A stretch of 64,000 nucleotides of DNA from Planctomycetota bacterium (GTDB lineage Bacteria; Planctomycetota; UBA1135): contig PAHY01000032.1 of the NCBI GenBank assembly GCA_002705055.1, positions 62,001 through 126,000 on the forward strand, read 5' to 3'. A program made the translations under genes and the position numbers. Of this stretch, positions 52,026 to 61,314 are shown in pieces (the stretch's first letter is position 1; each line of letters starts with the position of its first letter). The notes beneath the pieces were generated by a model, which ran no database searches, was not told where the DNA came from, and worked only from the letters and a program-made list of their open reading frames with translations.

Positions 52026-53668
52026 ATCAGCCCGACGACAACGATCTCCTTCAGGAAGGGGCGCTCCCAACTGATCCCGCAACCGGCCTGATCCCTGCCA
52101 AGACGTGCAGCGCTTGGCCAACCCCCACCCCTTTGGAGAGAAACCACCAACTCCCTGGTTTTCCTCAATCGGTGCTTCCTACATGGATGAGTGATTGGGT
52201 TCGTGACGTTGCAGAGGCTCTGCAGTGCCCTCCAGACCTTCCAGCTGTCTTCTCGCTCGCAGTCGTTTCCTGTGCGATCGGGGGCACATTCGAGGTTCGC
52301 CTCAATGAGACTTGGACGACACCCACTCAGATCTTCGTTTGTGTGGCACTTGAATCCGGCGAGTCTAAGACTCCTGTCTACCAACTCGCGACTCGCTCGA
52401 TTCACTCGTTTGAGAAGAGCGAAGCCATTCGACTTCAAGGCTCTCTCGCTGAGGTCGCGACCCAAAGACGCTATCTCGAGAAGCGTCTAGGTGCCCTCGA
52501 AGCAAAGGCGGGCAAACTTGACGACGAGAAAGCCGCCGAGACTCTAGAGGAACTCACGCGCCTCCGTCTCGAGTTGGAGAACTTACCCTCGGCAGTTTCT
52601 CCGAAACTCTATGTGGATGACGCCACGCCCGAGGCGCTCGTGCGAGCGATGGGCTTCCAACAAGGAAGACTCGCCATCCTCTCCGATGAGGGCGGGCCGC
52701 TCGATCACATGGCTGGTCGCTACAGCGATCGTGTCCCCCACATCGAGGTCTACTTACAAGCCTATAGCGGTAGCTCGATTCGCGTCGAGCGAGTGACGCG
52801 AGAAGGTGGTTGCATCGATGATCCAGCACTGACAATCGGAGTCACCGTTCAGCCAAGCGTTCTTCAGGAACTCGGAGAATCTCGTCGGCTCAGGAGCCGA
52901 GGCCTTGTTGCACGGTTTCTGATGGCAGTGCCTGTCATGAGAGTCGGCACTCGTGATCCAGACCCAGACGCCATTCCTGTCCAGACTCTGGAGCGTTTCG
53001 ACGAGAGAGTCACCGCACTCCTGAACCTAACGCGCCTAAACGAGAATCTACAACGGCCACCAAAGCGCGTACTCCTTGGCGACGAGCACGTCCGCCCGAT
53101 CGTCGTCCAAGCCAAGACCTGGATCGAACCTCTTCTCGCTGATGGAGAGCAGTACGCGCACCTACGCGACTGGTGTAACAAGTGGGATCGCATAGCGCGC
53201 CTGGCCGCGATCCTCCACCTCGCAGAGTCCGAGGATCTTCATCGACTCCCACAGCAAATCAACGCCGCCACGGCAGACCGGGCGCGGCTGATCTACGAGT
53301 ACTTCCTCGCGCACGCACTCGGCACCTACGACCTCTTCGGGGCGGACCCCGAGCAAGCGGGTGCCCGTCACGTGCTTGCTTGGCTGAAGCGCCGCGAGCT
53401 CCGCGAGTTCTCTGCCCGGGATGTATTCAATGGCAATCGAGGCCAGTTCCGCAGGATGGAACACCTCCAGGGACCACTGCGCATTCTGGAGGAGTATGGC
53501 TGGATCCGGCAGGCCCCTCCTACTTCTGCACCTGGGCCGAACGGCGGACGCCCTCGCTCGCCACGCTACGAGGTGCACCCCGCGCAATACCCGCAGAACA
53601 TGCAAAACCCGAGTTCTGCACCTTCTGCGAGTTCTGCGGAGGGGTCCGGAGGTGAGAAAAACTCATGA
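52022..53668 (+). CDS. DUF3987 domain protein (replication-associated)
   Basis: This 548-residue protein matches the DUF3987/YfjI-like family by its order of blocks: FPQSVLPTWMSDWVRDVAEALQ, then a Walker-A-like but altered GESGESKTPV region (residues ~115-125), a coiled coil (~140-190), DDATPEALVRAM and the ILSDEGG strand. The lysine of the P-loop region is kept (SKTP). Members occur beside TOPRIM primases in phages and islands and are thought to act as helicase/primase partners. GTG 52022 overlaps the primase stop. The C-terminal ~40 residues are low complexity. Confidence 0.75.
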   Translation: MNQPDDNDLLQEGALPTDPATGLIPAKTCSAWPTPTPLERNHQLPGFPQSVLPTWMSDWVRDVAEALQCPPDLPAVFSLAVVSCAIGGTFEVRLNETWTTPTQIFVCVALESGESKTPVYQLATRSIHSFEKSEAIRLQGSLAEVATQRRYLEKRLGALEAKAGKLDDEKAAETLEELTRLRLELENLPSAVSPKLYVDDATPEALVRAMGFQQGRLAILSDEGGPLDHMAGRYSDRVPHIEVYLQAYSGSSIRVERVTREGGCIDDPALTIGVTVQPSVLQELGESRRLRSRGLVARFLMAVPVMRVGTRDPDPDAIPVQTLERFDERVTALLNLTRLNENLQRPPKRVLLGDEHVRPIVVQAKTWIEPLLADGEQYAHLRDWCNKWDRIARLAAILHLAESEDLHRLPQQINAATADRARLIYEYFLAHALGTYDLFGADPEQAGARHVLAWLKRRELREFSARDVFNGNRGQFRRMEHLQGPLRILEEYGWIRQAPPTSAPGPNGGRPRSPRYEVHPAQYPQNMQNPSSAPSASSAEGSGGEKNS

Positions 53669-53862
53669 GCCCGAGGCGCCAACGCAGCAGTGAAAGACGG
53701 TCCGAGGGTGAGCCCTGGGGATTCGTCTCCGATCGAGTCCGCGCAAAGCGGACCGGCCGTCTACCCGTCCTCCTCGGCTACGTGATGAGACGCATTCTGA
53801 TCTCTCGAAATGACACTCACGAGGAGAGCTCTGACAACAAGAGCGAGACCAAGAATCGATGA
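53665..53862 (+). CDS. Short basic hypothetical protein
   Basis: This 65-residue, Arg/Ser-rich protein has an ATG that overlaps the DUF3987 stop (ATGA) and a TGA that overlaps the next ATG. Tight coupling on both sides is the main reason to accept it. No domain is recognised. Confidence 0.5.
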   Translation: MSPRRQRSSERRSEGEPWGFVSDRVRAKRTGRLPVLLGYVMRRILISRNDTHEESSDNKSETKNR

Positions 53863-54140
53863 ATCCACCCACCCTGCACGACTTTCGCTTTACAGCTGCA
53901 GGCCGCGCTGAACAGAAGACCGGTCTCCTCGGCTGGATCGCGTTCTCGGTCAATGGCCACTTCCGAATCGACGGAGTCACCCTCCGTCGCACTGCCGACG
54001 GCCGGCTTGCTCTCGCATTCCCGGCGCGGATCGCGAGCGATGGACGCAAGCGATCCGTCGTCTGGCCGCCCACTGAAGAAGCCAGGACTGCGGTCGAACA
54101 GCAAGTCTTTTCCGCCCTCCACATCGACCCTGACGCCTGA
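53859..54140 (+). CDS. SpoVG-like protein
   Basis: This 93-residue protein resembles SpoVG. A strand pair GLLGWIAFSVNGHFRIDGVTLRR is followed by RLALAFPARIASDGRKRSVVWP and a final helix EEARTAVEQQVFSAL. SpoVG proteins bind nucleic acids and regulate diverse genes. This subtype occurs next to DUF2924 and serine recombinases in planctomycete islands. It overlaps the preceding gene by four bases. Confidence 0.75.
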   Translation: MNPPTLHDFRFTAAGRAEQKTGLLGWIAFSVNGHFRIDGVTLRRTADGRLALAFPARIASDGRKRSVVWPPTEEARTAVEQQVFSALHIDPDA

Positions 54141-54141
54141 C

Positions 54142-54399
54142 ATGGTCCTCGGCCGCGACATCTCGCAAATGACCCCGGAGGAGCGCCTCCGGGAGCTCGC
54201 GCGGCTGCTCGCGGTTGGGGTCGAGATTTACCTCAAGAACGAAGAGAACGCCCTTGCTGAGACTCGGAGAGCCATGGCTCCATGTGACAAGGCGCTGAAC
54301 GCGCCAGATCCCAATCCCAATCTCACCAATGAAGAACGTCGAAGAACAGATCCAAGAGCTCCGGGAGATGAGCCGGGAGCAACTCATCGAGAGGTTTGA
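54142..54399 (+). CDS. Short hypothetical protein upstream of DUF2924
   Basis: This 85-residue protein starts one base after the SpoVG-like stop. It opens with MTPEERLRELARLLAVGV, a helix often seen in short proteins encoded before DUF2924 genes. The last 71 bases overlap the DUF2924 gene in another frame, which is unusual but compatible with a real small gene. No function is recognised. Confidence 0.55.
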   Translation: MVLGRDISQMTPEERLRELARLLAVGVEIYLKNEENALAETRRAMAPCDKALNAPDPNPNLTNEERRRTDPRAPGDEPGATHREV

Positions 54400-54790
54400 A
54401 GAAGTCTGGGGCAAGCCGCCCCGAGTCCGAAGCCGCGAGTACCTCTGGAAACGCACCGCTTACAAGCTGCAGGAGAACGCCTATGGCGGACTCTCCCGCA
54501 GAGCCCAGGCGGAGCTTGAGCGGCTGATCGCGAACCTCGACCTCCCCTGGAACGAGAACACTCGTCGGGTCACGGGCAAGCTGAAGGGTCCCCATCGCCC
54601 CGGGGATCCGCAACCCGGCACGGTGCTTGAGCGTCACTTCAAGGGTGAGTGCATCCGCGTGACAGTCCTTGAGGACGGCTACGAGTGGAACGGGCAGAGG
54701 TACCGGAGCCTCACGGCTGTCGCCCTGGCGGTCACGGGGTCGAAGTGGAATGGACGGATGTTCTTCGGACTGACGGAGAGAGCTCGATGA
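54329..54790 (+). CDS. DUF2924 domain protein
   Basis: This 153-residue protein has a helical N-terminus (EQIQELREMSREQLIERFEEVWG, PPRVRSREYLWKRTAYKLQE) and a C-terminal beta part (PGTVLERHFKGECIRVTVLEDGYEWNGQRYRSLTAVALAVTG, quoted here as landmarks). This arrangement is diagnostic of DUF2924. The family is almost always encoded directly before a large serine recombinase, as here (ATGA overlap). It is presumed to be a recombination or DNA-binding accessory. Confidence 0.88.
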   Translation: MKNVEEQIQELREMSREQLIERFEEVWGKPPRVRSREYLWKRTAYKLQENAYGGLSRRAQAELERLIANLDLPWNENTRRVTGKLKGPHRPGDPQPGTVLERHFKGECIRVTVLEDGYEWNGQRYRSLTAVALAVTGSKWNGRMFFGLTERAR

Positions 54791-56166
54791 CACAGCTCGC
54801 CAACCAATCGAGCTCGAGCCATGCACAACGGAGCTCAACACTAAGTCAGAATCGAGTTCGCGTAGCGATTTACACGCGACTCTCCGTTCAGTCTGACCCC
54901 AACCTCGAGTTCACAAGCCTAGCTGCACAGGCTGAGGCAACGATGAAATGCGTGGAGTCGAGGCTTGGCGATCAGTCTCAGATCGATGTCCAATACTTCG
55001 AAGACGATGGTTTCACTGGAGCCAACACGGAACGCCCTTCTTTCAAGCAGATGTTCGAGGCAATTGATGATGGCCAGTTCGATGTTGTCGCTACGCCATC
55101 TCTCGATCGAGTCTCTCGCGACCTTGCAGATCAACTCGCATTCAGGCGCTTTCTTGAGACAAGGAGGGTTCGGCTTATCTCCGTCCGCGAACCGTTTGAC
55201 TTCGACTCAGATACCGGATCGCTACTAGCGGGAATCCTCGGCACATTCGCTGAGTATGAGAGAAAGGCGATCGCGCGCAGAACTCGCGAAAAGAACCATG
55301 CGGCCAGAAAGCGTGGCCTGTTCACAGGTGGTCGAATCGTGCTCGGCTACGACCTAGTCAATGGCAAGCTCTGTCCAAACGCCGAGGAAGCCGAAATCGT
55401 AAAAGGGCTGTTCCGCCTTTACTTGGACCTCGGATCACTCAGAGCAGTCGTTGTAGAGGCTCGGAAGCGCAGCTGGAAGAAGAAGCACTGGATCAGCAAG
55501 GCAGGCAGATCTAGTGGCGGCGGATGCATTGACGTCTCTTGGCTGCAACGACTCCTCACAAATCCGCTCTACATCGGAAAGATGAAGCTGTTTGGCGAGG
55601 CGCATGAGGGTGAGCATGAGGCCATCGTCGATGAGGAGACCTGGCAACTTGTGCAAGACCAGCTTTCCCACAACGCCCACTCGCGTGGCCGCAGCGTCCG
55701 GAATAAGTGGGGCGCACTCTTGAAGGGACTACTTCGGTGCGGACGTTGCGGTGCGACGATGGGACACACCGGGACGGGCAAGGGGCCGAAACGCTACCGC
55801 TACTACGTGTGCCAGACGGCGCAAGTGCAGGGCGCTGACGCGTGCCCCGATGCCCGGGTGAGCGCGCACGATGTGGAGTCCGCAGTTGTCCAGCAGATCC
55901 GAGGCCTTGGAGTGGGCAGCGAGCTTGCTCGCTTGACACTCGAAGCACTGCAAGAGCGAGGGTGCCCCGCAGAAGATGAGGGCGCAGCGGCGGCGCTGCG
56001 AGATTTCGACGCGATATGGGAAGCGCTACCGGCGCTCCAGAGAGCGCAAGTCCTCCAGGTGTTGCTTCGTGAGGTCCGCCTTGATCCCGACACGCGACAT
56101 ATCGAGTTGGAGTTCCGGGAGTCCATGCTGATGGAACAACCAGAGAAACGTGATGAAACCCGATGA
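54787..56166 (+). CDS. Large serine recombinase (site-specific integrase)
   Basis: This 459-residue protein has an N-terminal resolvase/invertase catalytic domain with nucleophile Ser33 in YTRLS and Arg-containing TPSLDRVSRD. The recombinase domain follows (GRIVLGYDLVNG, LLTNPLYIGKM), then a zinc ribbon at ~318-345 (LRCGRCG ... YYVCQ ... CPD) and a C-terminal helix. Such enzymes integrate and excise mobile elements at attP/attB sites. ATG 54787 overlaps the DUF2924 stop. It is the integration module of the element and looks intact. Confidence 0.92.
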   Translation: MTQLANQSSSSHAQRSSTLSQNRVRVAIYTRLSVQSDPNLEFTSLAAQAEATMKCVESRLGDQSQIDVQYFEDDGFTGANTERPSFKQMFEAIDDGQFDVVATPSLDRVSRDLADQLAFRRFLETRRVRLISVREPFDFDSDTGSLLAGILGTFAEYERKAIARRTREKNHAARKRGLFTGGRIVLGYDLVNGKLCPNAEEAEIVKGLFRLYLDLGSLRAVVVEARKRSWKKKHWISKAGRSSGGGCIDVSWLQRLLTNPLYIGKMKLFGEAHEGEHEAIVDEETWQLVQDQLSHNAHSRGRSVRNKWGALLKGLLRCGRCGATMGHTGTGKGPKRYRYYVCQTAQVQGADACPDARVSAHDVESAVVQQIRGLGVGSELARLTLEALQERGCPAEDEGAAAALRDFDAIWEALPALQRAQVLQVLLREVRLDPDTRHIELEFRESMLMEQPEKRDETR

Positions 56167-56494
56167 CTCTGGCCGCAGCACAACCTGTGTGCGCGTGGCG
56201 CTCAACGAGCCAACGCGCCAAGGTCGGCGCCGGAAGCCCGAGAGTCCTACTGAGTCACAGCCCGAACTGCCATTGCCTGAAAGGACACCACCCAGCCGGC
56301 GCGCGGTGCAACTGGCAATGGCACATGCGATCGAGCGCGCGCTGGACGAGGGGACCGTTCGGAGCCTAGCTGATGTCAGTCGGCTCCTAGATGTCTCCAG
56401 GGCGCGGGTCACGCAGCTCGTGAACCTCCTCCATCTCGCAAAATCTGTTCAAGAGTCCACTCTGATTGGCCATGAGAGAATGGGCCTCGAATAA
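56153..56494 (+). CDS. Helix-turn-helix protein downstream of the recombinase
   Basis: This 113-residue protein has a disordered basic N-terminus and a C-terminal HTH (AHAIERALDEGTVRSLADVSRLL, DVSRARVTQLVNLLHLAKSVQES). It overlaps the 3' end of the recombinase gene by 14 bases. In similar islands a short HTH gene of this kind follows the recombinase and may act as an excision factor or regulator. It is the last gene of the plus-strand chain; the next genes run the other way. Confidence 0.7.
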   Translation: MKPDDSGRSTTCVRVALNEPTRQGRRRKPESPTESQPELPLPERTPPSRRAVQLAMAHAIERALDEGTVRSLADVSRLLDVSRARVTQLVNLLHLAKSVQESTLIGHERMGLE

Positions 56495-56691
56495 GTACCC
56501 CTGCGAATCCCGCTCCCCGGTCGACAGTGAAACAACACTCGGCATCGCGGACCTGAGAGCTTGATCGTCCCGGATGCTATCCCGCCGAGACGTGATCTAG
56601 ACTGAATAGGATGAGTGGCGAATGAGGGAAGCTGGGAAGGGCTTCAAGATTCTTGTACTAGCGCCGGAAGATCTAGAAACTTTACTCCGCG

Positions 56692-58230
56692 TCAGAGCCC
56701 AGAAAGAAGTTGGGTCGGCCCATTAACTGGTACTACAAGCGTAAGAGATCTAGTGGCTCGACTCAGCGCAACATAGAGCTGGTTCCGCTTGTACTGAGTA
56801 GGTCGAAACTGAGCTGACCCACATGGGATGAGCATCACATTAGGACCCTCACGCCCCTTTGCGCGATGGATTGTGCTTATCGCTCGATCTGGAAGCCCGG
56901 GGTCGCAATAGCGCCGATCCATCCGAACTTGCCTCATGGCCTCAGCTAGATCCGTAGAAGCTCCTACGCGTTTCGCGTCTGCGACCTCTGACCAGTAATC
57001 TACCCTGATTGCATCAAAACCCTTCTCACCAGACGCGATCAAGCTCAGAACTCGCTTCAGTGCACGAGCGGCACCGGAATGATCTGGCCTTACTTGTATC
57101 TCCTTGGCCGCTTCTCTGAGTTGCCCCGGCATGCCACGCCTCGACCTTTCGCACTTCTCTTCCAGAATATCCCTGAAGACTTTGCCATGTCTTGAGCGAG
57201 TGAAGCCGGCAGCCACGGCGCACATGAATTCGACCCAGTGGTCCCCAACACTCTGCGGATCCCCTGAGTCCCGCACTAGTCCAGCCACAAACTTGTCAAG
57301 CGCCGGCCGACTTGCTCCCTCCCAGATCCGGTGTGTACGTGCGACTGAGCCGCGAAGGCTCCTCACCAACTCGTTGGAAGGTGCGAGAACCAGAGACTGA
57401 GGTGCCTCGCGAAGTGCGCGCCTGATCTGCCCCCCCGCCTCCTGGTCCGGGATGAACTTGCCGTGCCCTGCATCACGCGTATCGGCCTGGATGACATGTA
57501 CAGAGCTAGGAAGCCCACGGCCAATATCGACTGCGCGACCAGCCTTTAGCGCATTTCGCGCATACATTATCCACTCTCCAAGATCTGATCCTGACCCCTG
57601 CCATCTATGGGGAACACTAAGCTCACAGACCTCACCTTCAGTCTTCAAGCGCTCCCAGCGCGCCAACGGGCCGCTCATTGATGAGTCGCCAGCCTCACGG
57701 TATATCGCCTGCATCGGATCGCCGAACACACGCAGCCTTCCGCCGCTCGCTTTCATCGCCTTCAAGACTCTCTCTTGATGCTCGTTCGCGTCCTGATGCT
57801 CGTCTGCGATCACAAACGGAAAGCGTTCCACAAGTGCACTTGAGACTATTGGTGCAGACTCGAGAAAGTCAGCAACGTGCTTCGCCAGGTCCACAAACCC
57901 ACTGTCGTCGCCACCACTCCGCTCGATCGCCCATTGTGAAACATCCCCGGGGAGGCCAAGGGGTATACGATAAGCCGTTGCAATGTCCACGACTAGAGAG
58001 TCAAGCGTTCGCACAAGACACCGACTCCGTTGCACGCGCAGGCGAGCGCGGAATTCGTTCGCCGCGGCATTCGTGTGCGTCAGGACAAGAACTCGACCGC
58101 GCGAAAGTTCCCCAGCGACAATCGCACCTAGGCGCGCTCCCTGGTAGGTCTTGCCGCAGCCCGCAGGAGCTTCGCACACTACTAGTTGTGCATCAGAGCA
58201 AAGTAACGTATCGAGGTGCACTCGCCTCAC
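56692..58230 (-). CDS. gajB: Gabija-like GajB (UvrD/PcrA-type helicase)
   Basis: This 512-residue superfamily-1A helicase has Walker A APAGCGKTY at 21-29, Walker B DEHQD at 143-147, GDPMQAIY at 170-177, and motif VI YVALSRATRSL near the C-terminus. Its length and motifs fit GajB, the partner of the OLD nuclease in the Gabija anti-phage system, which acts on DNA ends or nucleotides. GTG 58230 has the strong site GGAGGTGA upstream. It lies six bases after gajA. It is intact. Confidence 0.75.
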   Translation of the reverse strand: MRRVHLDTLLCSDAQLVVCEAPAGCGKTYQGARLGAIVAGELSRGRVLVLTHTNAAANEFRARLRVQRSRCLVRTLDSLVVDIATAYRIPLGLPGDVSQWAIERSGGDDSGFVDLAKHVADFLESAPIVSSALVERFPFVIADEHQDANEHQERVLKAMKASGGRLRVFGDPMQAIYREAGDSSMSGPLARWERLKTEGEVCELSVPHRWQGSGSDLGEWIMYARNALKAGRAVDIGRGLPSSVHVIQADTRDAGHGKFIPDQEAGGQIRRALREAPQSLVLAPSNELVRSLRGSVARTHRIWEGASRPALDKFVAGLVRDSGDPQSVGDHWVEFMCAVAAGFTRSRHGKVFRDILEEKCERSRRGMPGQLREAAKEIQVRPDHSGAARALKRVLSLIASGEKGFDAIRVDYWSEVADAKRVGASTDLAEAMRQVRMDRRYCDPGLPDRAISTIHRAKGREGPNVMLIPCGSAQFRPTQYKRNQLYVALSRATRSLTLVVPVNGPTQLLSGL

Positions 58231-58236
58231 CTGAGG

Positions 58237-59982
58237 TCACCTCCGATTCTCGGGCCGCAGACCGACAGCCGAGCAGACTCGCTCAAGGAACTCATAGATC
58301 ATAGGCAGCTTCTTTTTTACTCCCTCGACGCCCCCGATCGCTCTAGCCAGCTCTCGCCCTCCAATCTCGGACTTGAACCAAGCTCGCTCCTGACTTTTCG
58401 CCTCCTCTTTCGAAGTCCCATCCGAACGGTCTTTCGTCGAGGATCTCACGATAGCCTCTCTTAGACCCTGCAGTTCAGCGCTCTCCCAAGTACCAGTGAA
58501 GCCTGAGCTCTCAAGCCGCACATTGACATGCTTGATTCGGTCCGTGCGAGGAAGACCTTCCTCATCAGTCAATAGCGATTGAAGCTGGGGGATTTCAAGC
58601 GCAGCGACCACATTGCGCTCAGTTTCCCCCTCTGGCCACTGATAGAGCAACCCACCGAGTTGCTCCTTCAAACGCGCCCACCGGCCTGGACTATCACCCT
58701 CGTTGTCAACAAGACCTGACGCCTTGATCCCGGCAACGGCGAGCGTATTCAAAAGCTCTCTCGCCTGCTGATTCCCAAATCCACATGTGAGGAAGATGCC
58801 GTGCGCTTCGACCCCCTCCGAAACCATCTCATCCAGGAGGGCGCCAATGAACCCCATTTCGGTATAGCCCTCGCAGACTACTGCGAGCCTTGAAAAGAAC
58901 GTCTCTGGATACCATCTCACTGTCTTGCTGTCGAACTTGTCGCGAGGAAGTTCGGCCAGTGTTCCTTTCGCATCCATATACCACAACGTCGCGCCCTCCG
59001 CGGCTCGCACGGTGAGAGGACTATGTGTCGTCATGAAGGCCTGCTGCCCTGCGGTTCTCAAAGTGCGCAGAAGTACACGCACTCGGTATGGCTCAAGCCC
59101 TCTTTCGATCTCATCTGCTACAACAATTCCGGCTTCGGCACGACATTCTGAAGCAATCCTAGCCGTCGCAAGCCTTCTAGTACCTAGCCCCCAACTCGAC
59201 AGAGGCAGACTTACCTGCTCGGACTTTCTGCCGAACAGATGGATGAGCCCTCCCATTGTCGTACCCCGACCACTCACGACTCCCAAGCTAATACCAGAAG
59301 GCAACCCATCCGGCTTCAGCCGTTCGTCGAGCACATCCAGTCTTTTTCTGACATCTTCATCAACCACGCTGCTGAGGTCCAGTGCTTGCACCTCACCCGC
59401 CACGCGCCGAGGCAGCGAGCGGTCTTGAAGGTAGCGATCTAGAGCCGATCCAAACGCAAGGCTCAAGTCTCTATCCGGACTCCGCTCAATGTCCAACTGG
59501 ACCAAGCCGATCGACCGACGGAACCCCACACCGAGTCTCTGAGCGTCCCCATTCGGCTGAACAACCTCCCAAGTCAGATCCAGGTCAGGACCGCCAGTCA
59601 CACGAAGCAGGTGGGCAGCCTCGGAGATCCCCTCCCTGCCTAAGGCAGCTTCCTGGTCTTTTTCCCCTGGCACCCGAAGCGCGTTTCCGTCCCATTCCCA
59701 AGGCCAGTACTGATTCGCCTGCTGGTACCGTCCAGACCCAGGCGGTAATACAAAGACTCCACAAATCTCAAATCCTTCAGAAACCCCTCGGGCCCAATAA
59801 TCCAGATCTGTCACCGCAATACTGTCATAGGGGCTGAGCAAGAGTCCGATCGCGTCCAGGACCGTAGTCTTCCCGACATCACCCCCTCCAAGAATCAAGT
59901 TCTGACCAGGACTAGGCAACCAATCAAGCTTTTCTATCCCGCGAAACCGCTTGATCGTGAGCTTCCGAATAGCGACCGGCAT
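58237..59982 (-). CDS. gajA: Gabija-like GajA (OLD-family ATPase/TOPRIM nuclease)
   Basis: This 581-residue protein has an ABC/OLD ATPase N-terminus (IRKLTIKRFRGI; Walker A GGGDVGKTT at ~32-40; VADEIERGLEP as Walker B; TTHSP switch) and a C-terminal TOPRIM nuclease (VVCEGYTE at ~366, LVDNEGD at ~423). In Gabija, GajA is a sequence-specific nicking endonuclease held off by nucleotides and released on infection, together with GajB. ATG 59982 is chosen over 60003 because it begins at the conserved strand. Adjacent gajB makes the assignment likely. A class 2 OLD/helicase pair of another name is the alternative. Confidence 0.75.
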   Translation of the reverse strand: MPVAIRKLTIKRFRGIEKLDWLPSPGQNLILGGGDVGKTTVLDAIGLLLSPYDSIAVTDLDYWARGVSEGFEICGVFVLPPGSGRYQQANQYWPWEWDGNALRVPGEKDQEAALGREGISEAAHLLRVTGGPDLDLTWEVVQPNGDAQRLGVGFRRSIGLVQLDIERSPDRDLSLAFGSALDRYLQDRSLPRRVAGEVQALDLSSVVDEDVRKRLDVLDERLKPDGLPSGISLGVVSGRGTTMGGLIHLFGRKSEQVSLPLSSWGLGTRRLATARIASECRAEAGIVVADEIERGLEPYRVRVLLRTLRTAGQQAFMTTHSPLTVRAAEGATLWYMDAKGTLAELPRDKFDSKTVRWYPETFFSRLAVVCEGYTEMGFIGALLDEMVSEGVEAHGIFLTCGFGNQQARELLNTLAVAGIKASGLVDNEGDSPGRWARLKEQLGGLLYQWPEGETERNVVAALEIPQLQSLLTDEEGLPRTDRIKHVNVRLESSGFTGTWESAELQGLREAIVRSSTKDRSDGTSKEEAKSQERAWFKSEIGGRELARAIGGVEGVKKKLPMIYEFLERVCSAVGLRPENRR

Positions 59983-60503
59983 CTCGATAACTTCTGAACC
60001 CATTGCGAGATTGTAAATGAGTAAGCCTGCAACGAGGCTGACACAGGTAGAGAAGCAAACTGCTGCCGCACTGCCTCGCCCATGGACTTGCGCACTGTCG
60101 AGCTGAATTCCGCCCTGTTCTCAAGGATAGCCGCAGGGCTTCACCAGGAGATTTCTACGCGCGTCCGGCATTGAATACCTACCCCCTTAACCCTTTGCTC
60201 CACCCGTAGCTACAGGCACACATTCTCAACGGAACTCTTCCTTAGAACCTAGGGCCTACACTCACGTTCTGACGGCCCCGCGATTTAATCCCCGAGCAAC
60301 ACTCTCCAAAAATGGCACTCTGTTTGCGAGTGGCGCCTCGATAGAAGTTGACAAGTACCTGGGAGGTAGGCCATACGAGCACGTGCTCGACCGTCACACG
60401 GAGGCGCGTGTGAGCTCGTCTTGGGATCCGCCAGCGAGAATGCTCGAGTATCCGCCGAAGCTAATCGATCGTTGAGTGGGGGGAACGGAGCGGTGAAGGG
60501 CGG
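59983..60503 (+). other. Gap without recognisable gene
   Basis: A ~520-base spacer upstream of gajA. It probably carries the gajA promoter and the right boundary of the Gabija insertion. No tRNA, repeat or coding frame with family similarity is recognised. Confidence 0.35.
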
Positions 60504-60920
60504 CTAGCCGGAAAGTGGCGGAGCGAAGGGTTGTTGGCCTGCCTGTGTACTTCCGTGGTCCGAAGCGGCGTGATCGACGACAGCCGGACTCCCCAACAGG
60601 TCAAGTAGTGCGAACAGCGCCATAAGAGCGGAAGCAATGGCGATCACAACCGTCGCCTGTGTTGTTCTCACGTTCAACTTGTGAGTCTCCTTGGCCAATT
60701 CCCTTGCGGCTTTCGCGTCACTCTCTGCTGCAGCAATGCTCTTGGCGACTAGGCTCTTCTTCAGGTGACGAGCGAGCTCTTGGCCGGACTCGAAGTCGAG
60801 AAGGCTGACCGCTTGCCCCCTTAGCAACTCGTTAATCGTCTCGTCCGAAAGGCGTTGGACCTCCTCCCAATAGGCCGCCTCCGCATTCTCCTGAATTGCT
60901 TCTCCGGTGGAATAGCCCAT
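60504..60920 (-). CDS. Hypothetical protein with one membrane span
   Basis: This 138-residue protein has a long helical, charged N-terminal part (residues 10-80, including HLKKSLVAKSIAAAESDAKAARELAKE, likely coiled coil) and a membrane helix near 88-110 (ATVVIAIASALMALFALLDLL). A short Pro/Gln tail follows. No family is recognised. It stands alone between the Gabija genes and tRNA-Asn. Confidence 0.5.
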   Translation of the reverse strand: MGYSTGEAIQENAEAAYWEEVQRLSDETINELLRGQAVSLLDFESGQELARHLKKSLVAKSIAAAESDAKAARELAKETHKLNVRTTQATVVIAIASALMALFALLDLLGSPAVVDHAASDHGSTQAGQQPFAPPLSG

Positions 60921-61305
60921 CCGAACATGCTAACTGCCCTCACCCAGTCAGCGCGGAGAACAAATCATCTTGCACCTCGAGCAAATGTTCTGGGCTTTCG
61001 ACCCTTCCTCTGCAGCCCGTCCATGCTCGCCGCAATCAGAGTGATTGGCCCGGAACCCATTCTTGGGTCAGTTTCTGCGATGCCGTTTCCAGCGACTCAC
61101 CTCTGCTGGCGATGGTGTGTCCTACCTCAGATCCCGGAGTGTTAAGCGCACCTGCTGCTCTCCTTGGCATCTCGAGAGTATCCAACAGAATCCGGCCGAT
61201 ATGGCGACCACATTCAAACAGATGCACCACGACCTCATCCACGCTGACCTCAATCGTTCGGTCGCAAGTCACCGCCCCACAAAGGGATGCATAAGGCCCT
61301 CTTCA
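60921..61305 (+). other. Gap without recognisable gene
   Basis: About 385 bases between the small membrane-protein gene and the tRNA terminator. No recognisable gene. This is where the right end of the inserted DNA next to tRNA-Asn would be expected. I see no perfect repeat of the tRNA 3' end here. Confidence 0.35.
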
Positions 61306-61314
61306 TGAATAGAA

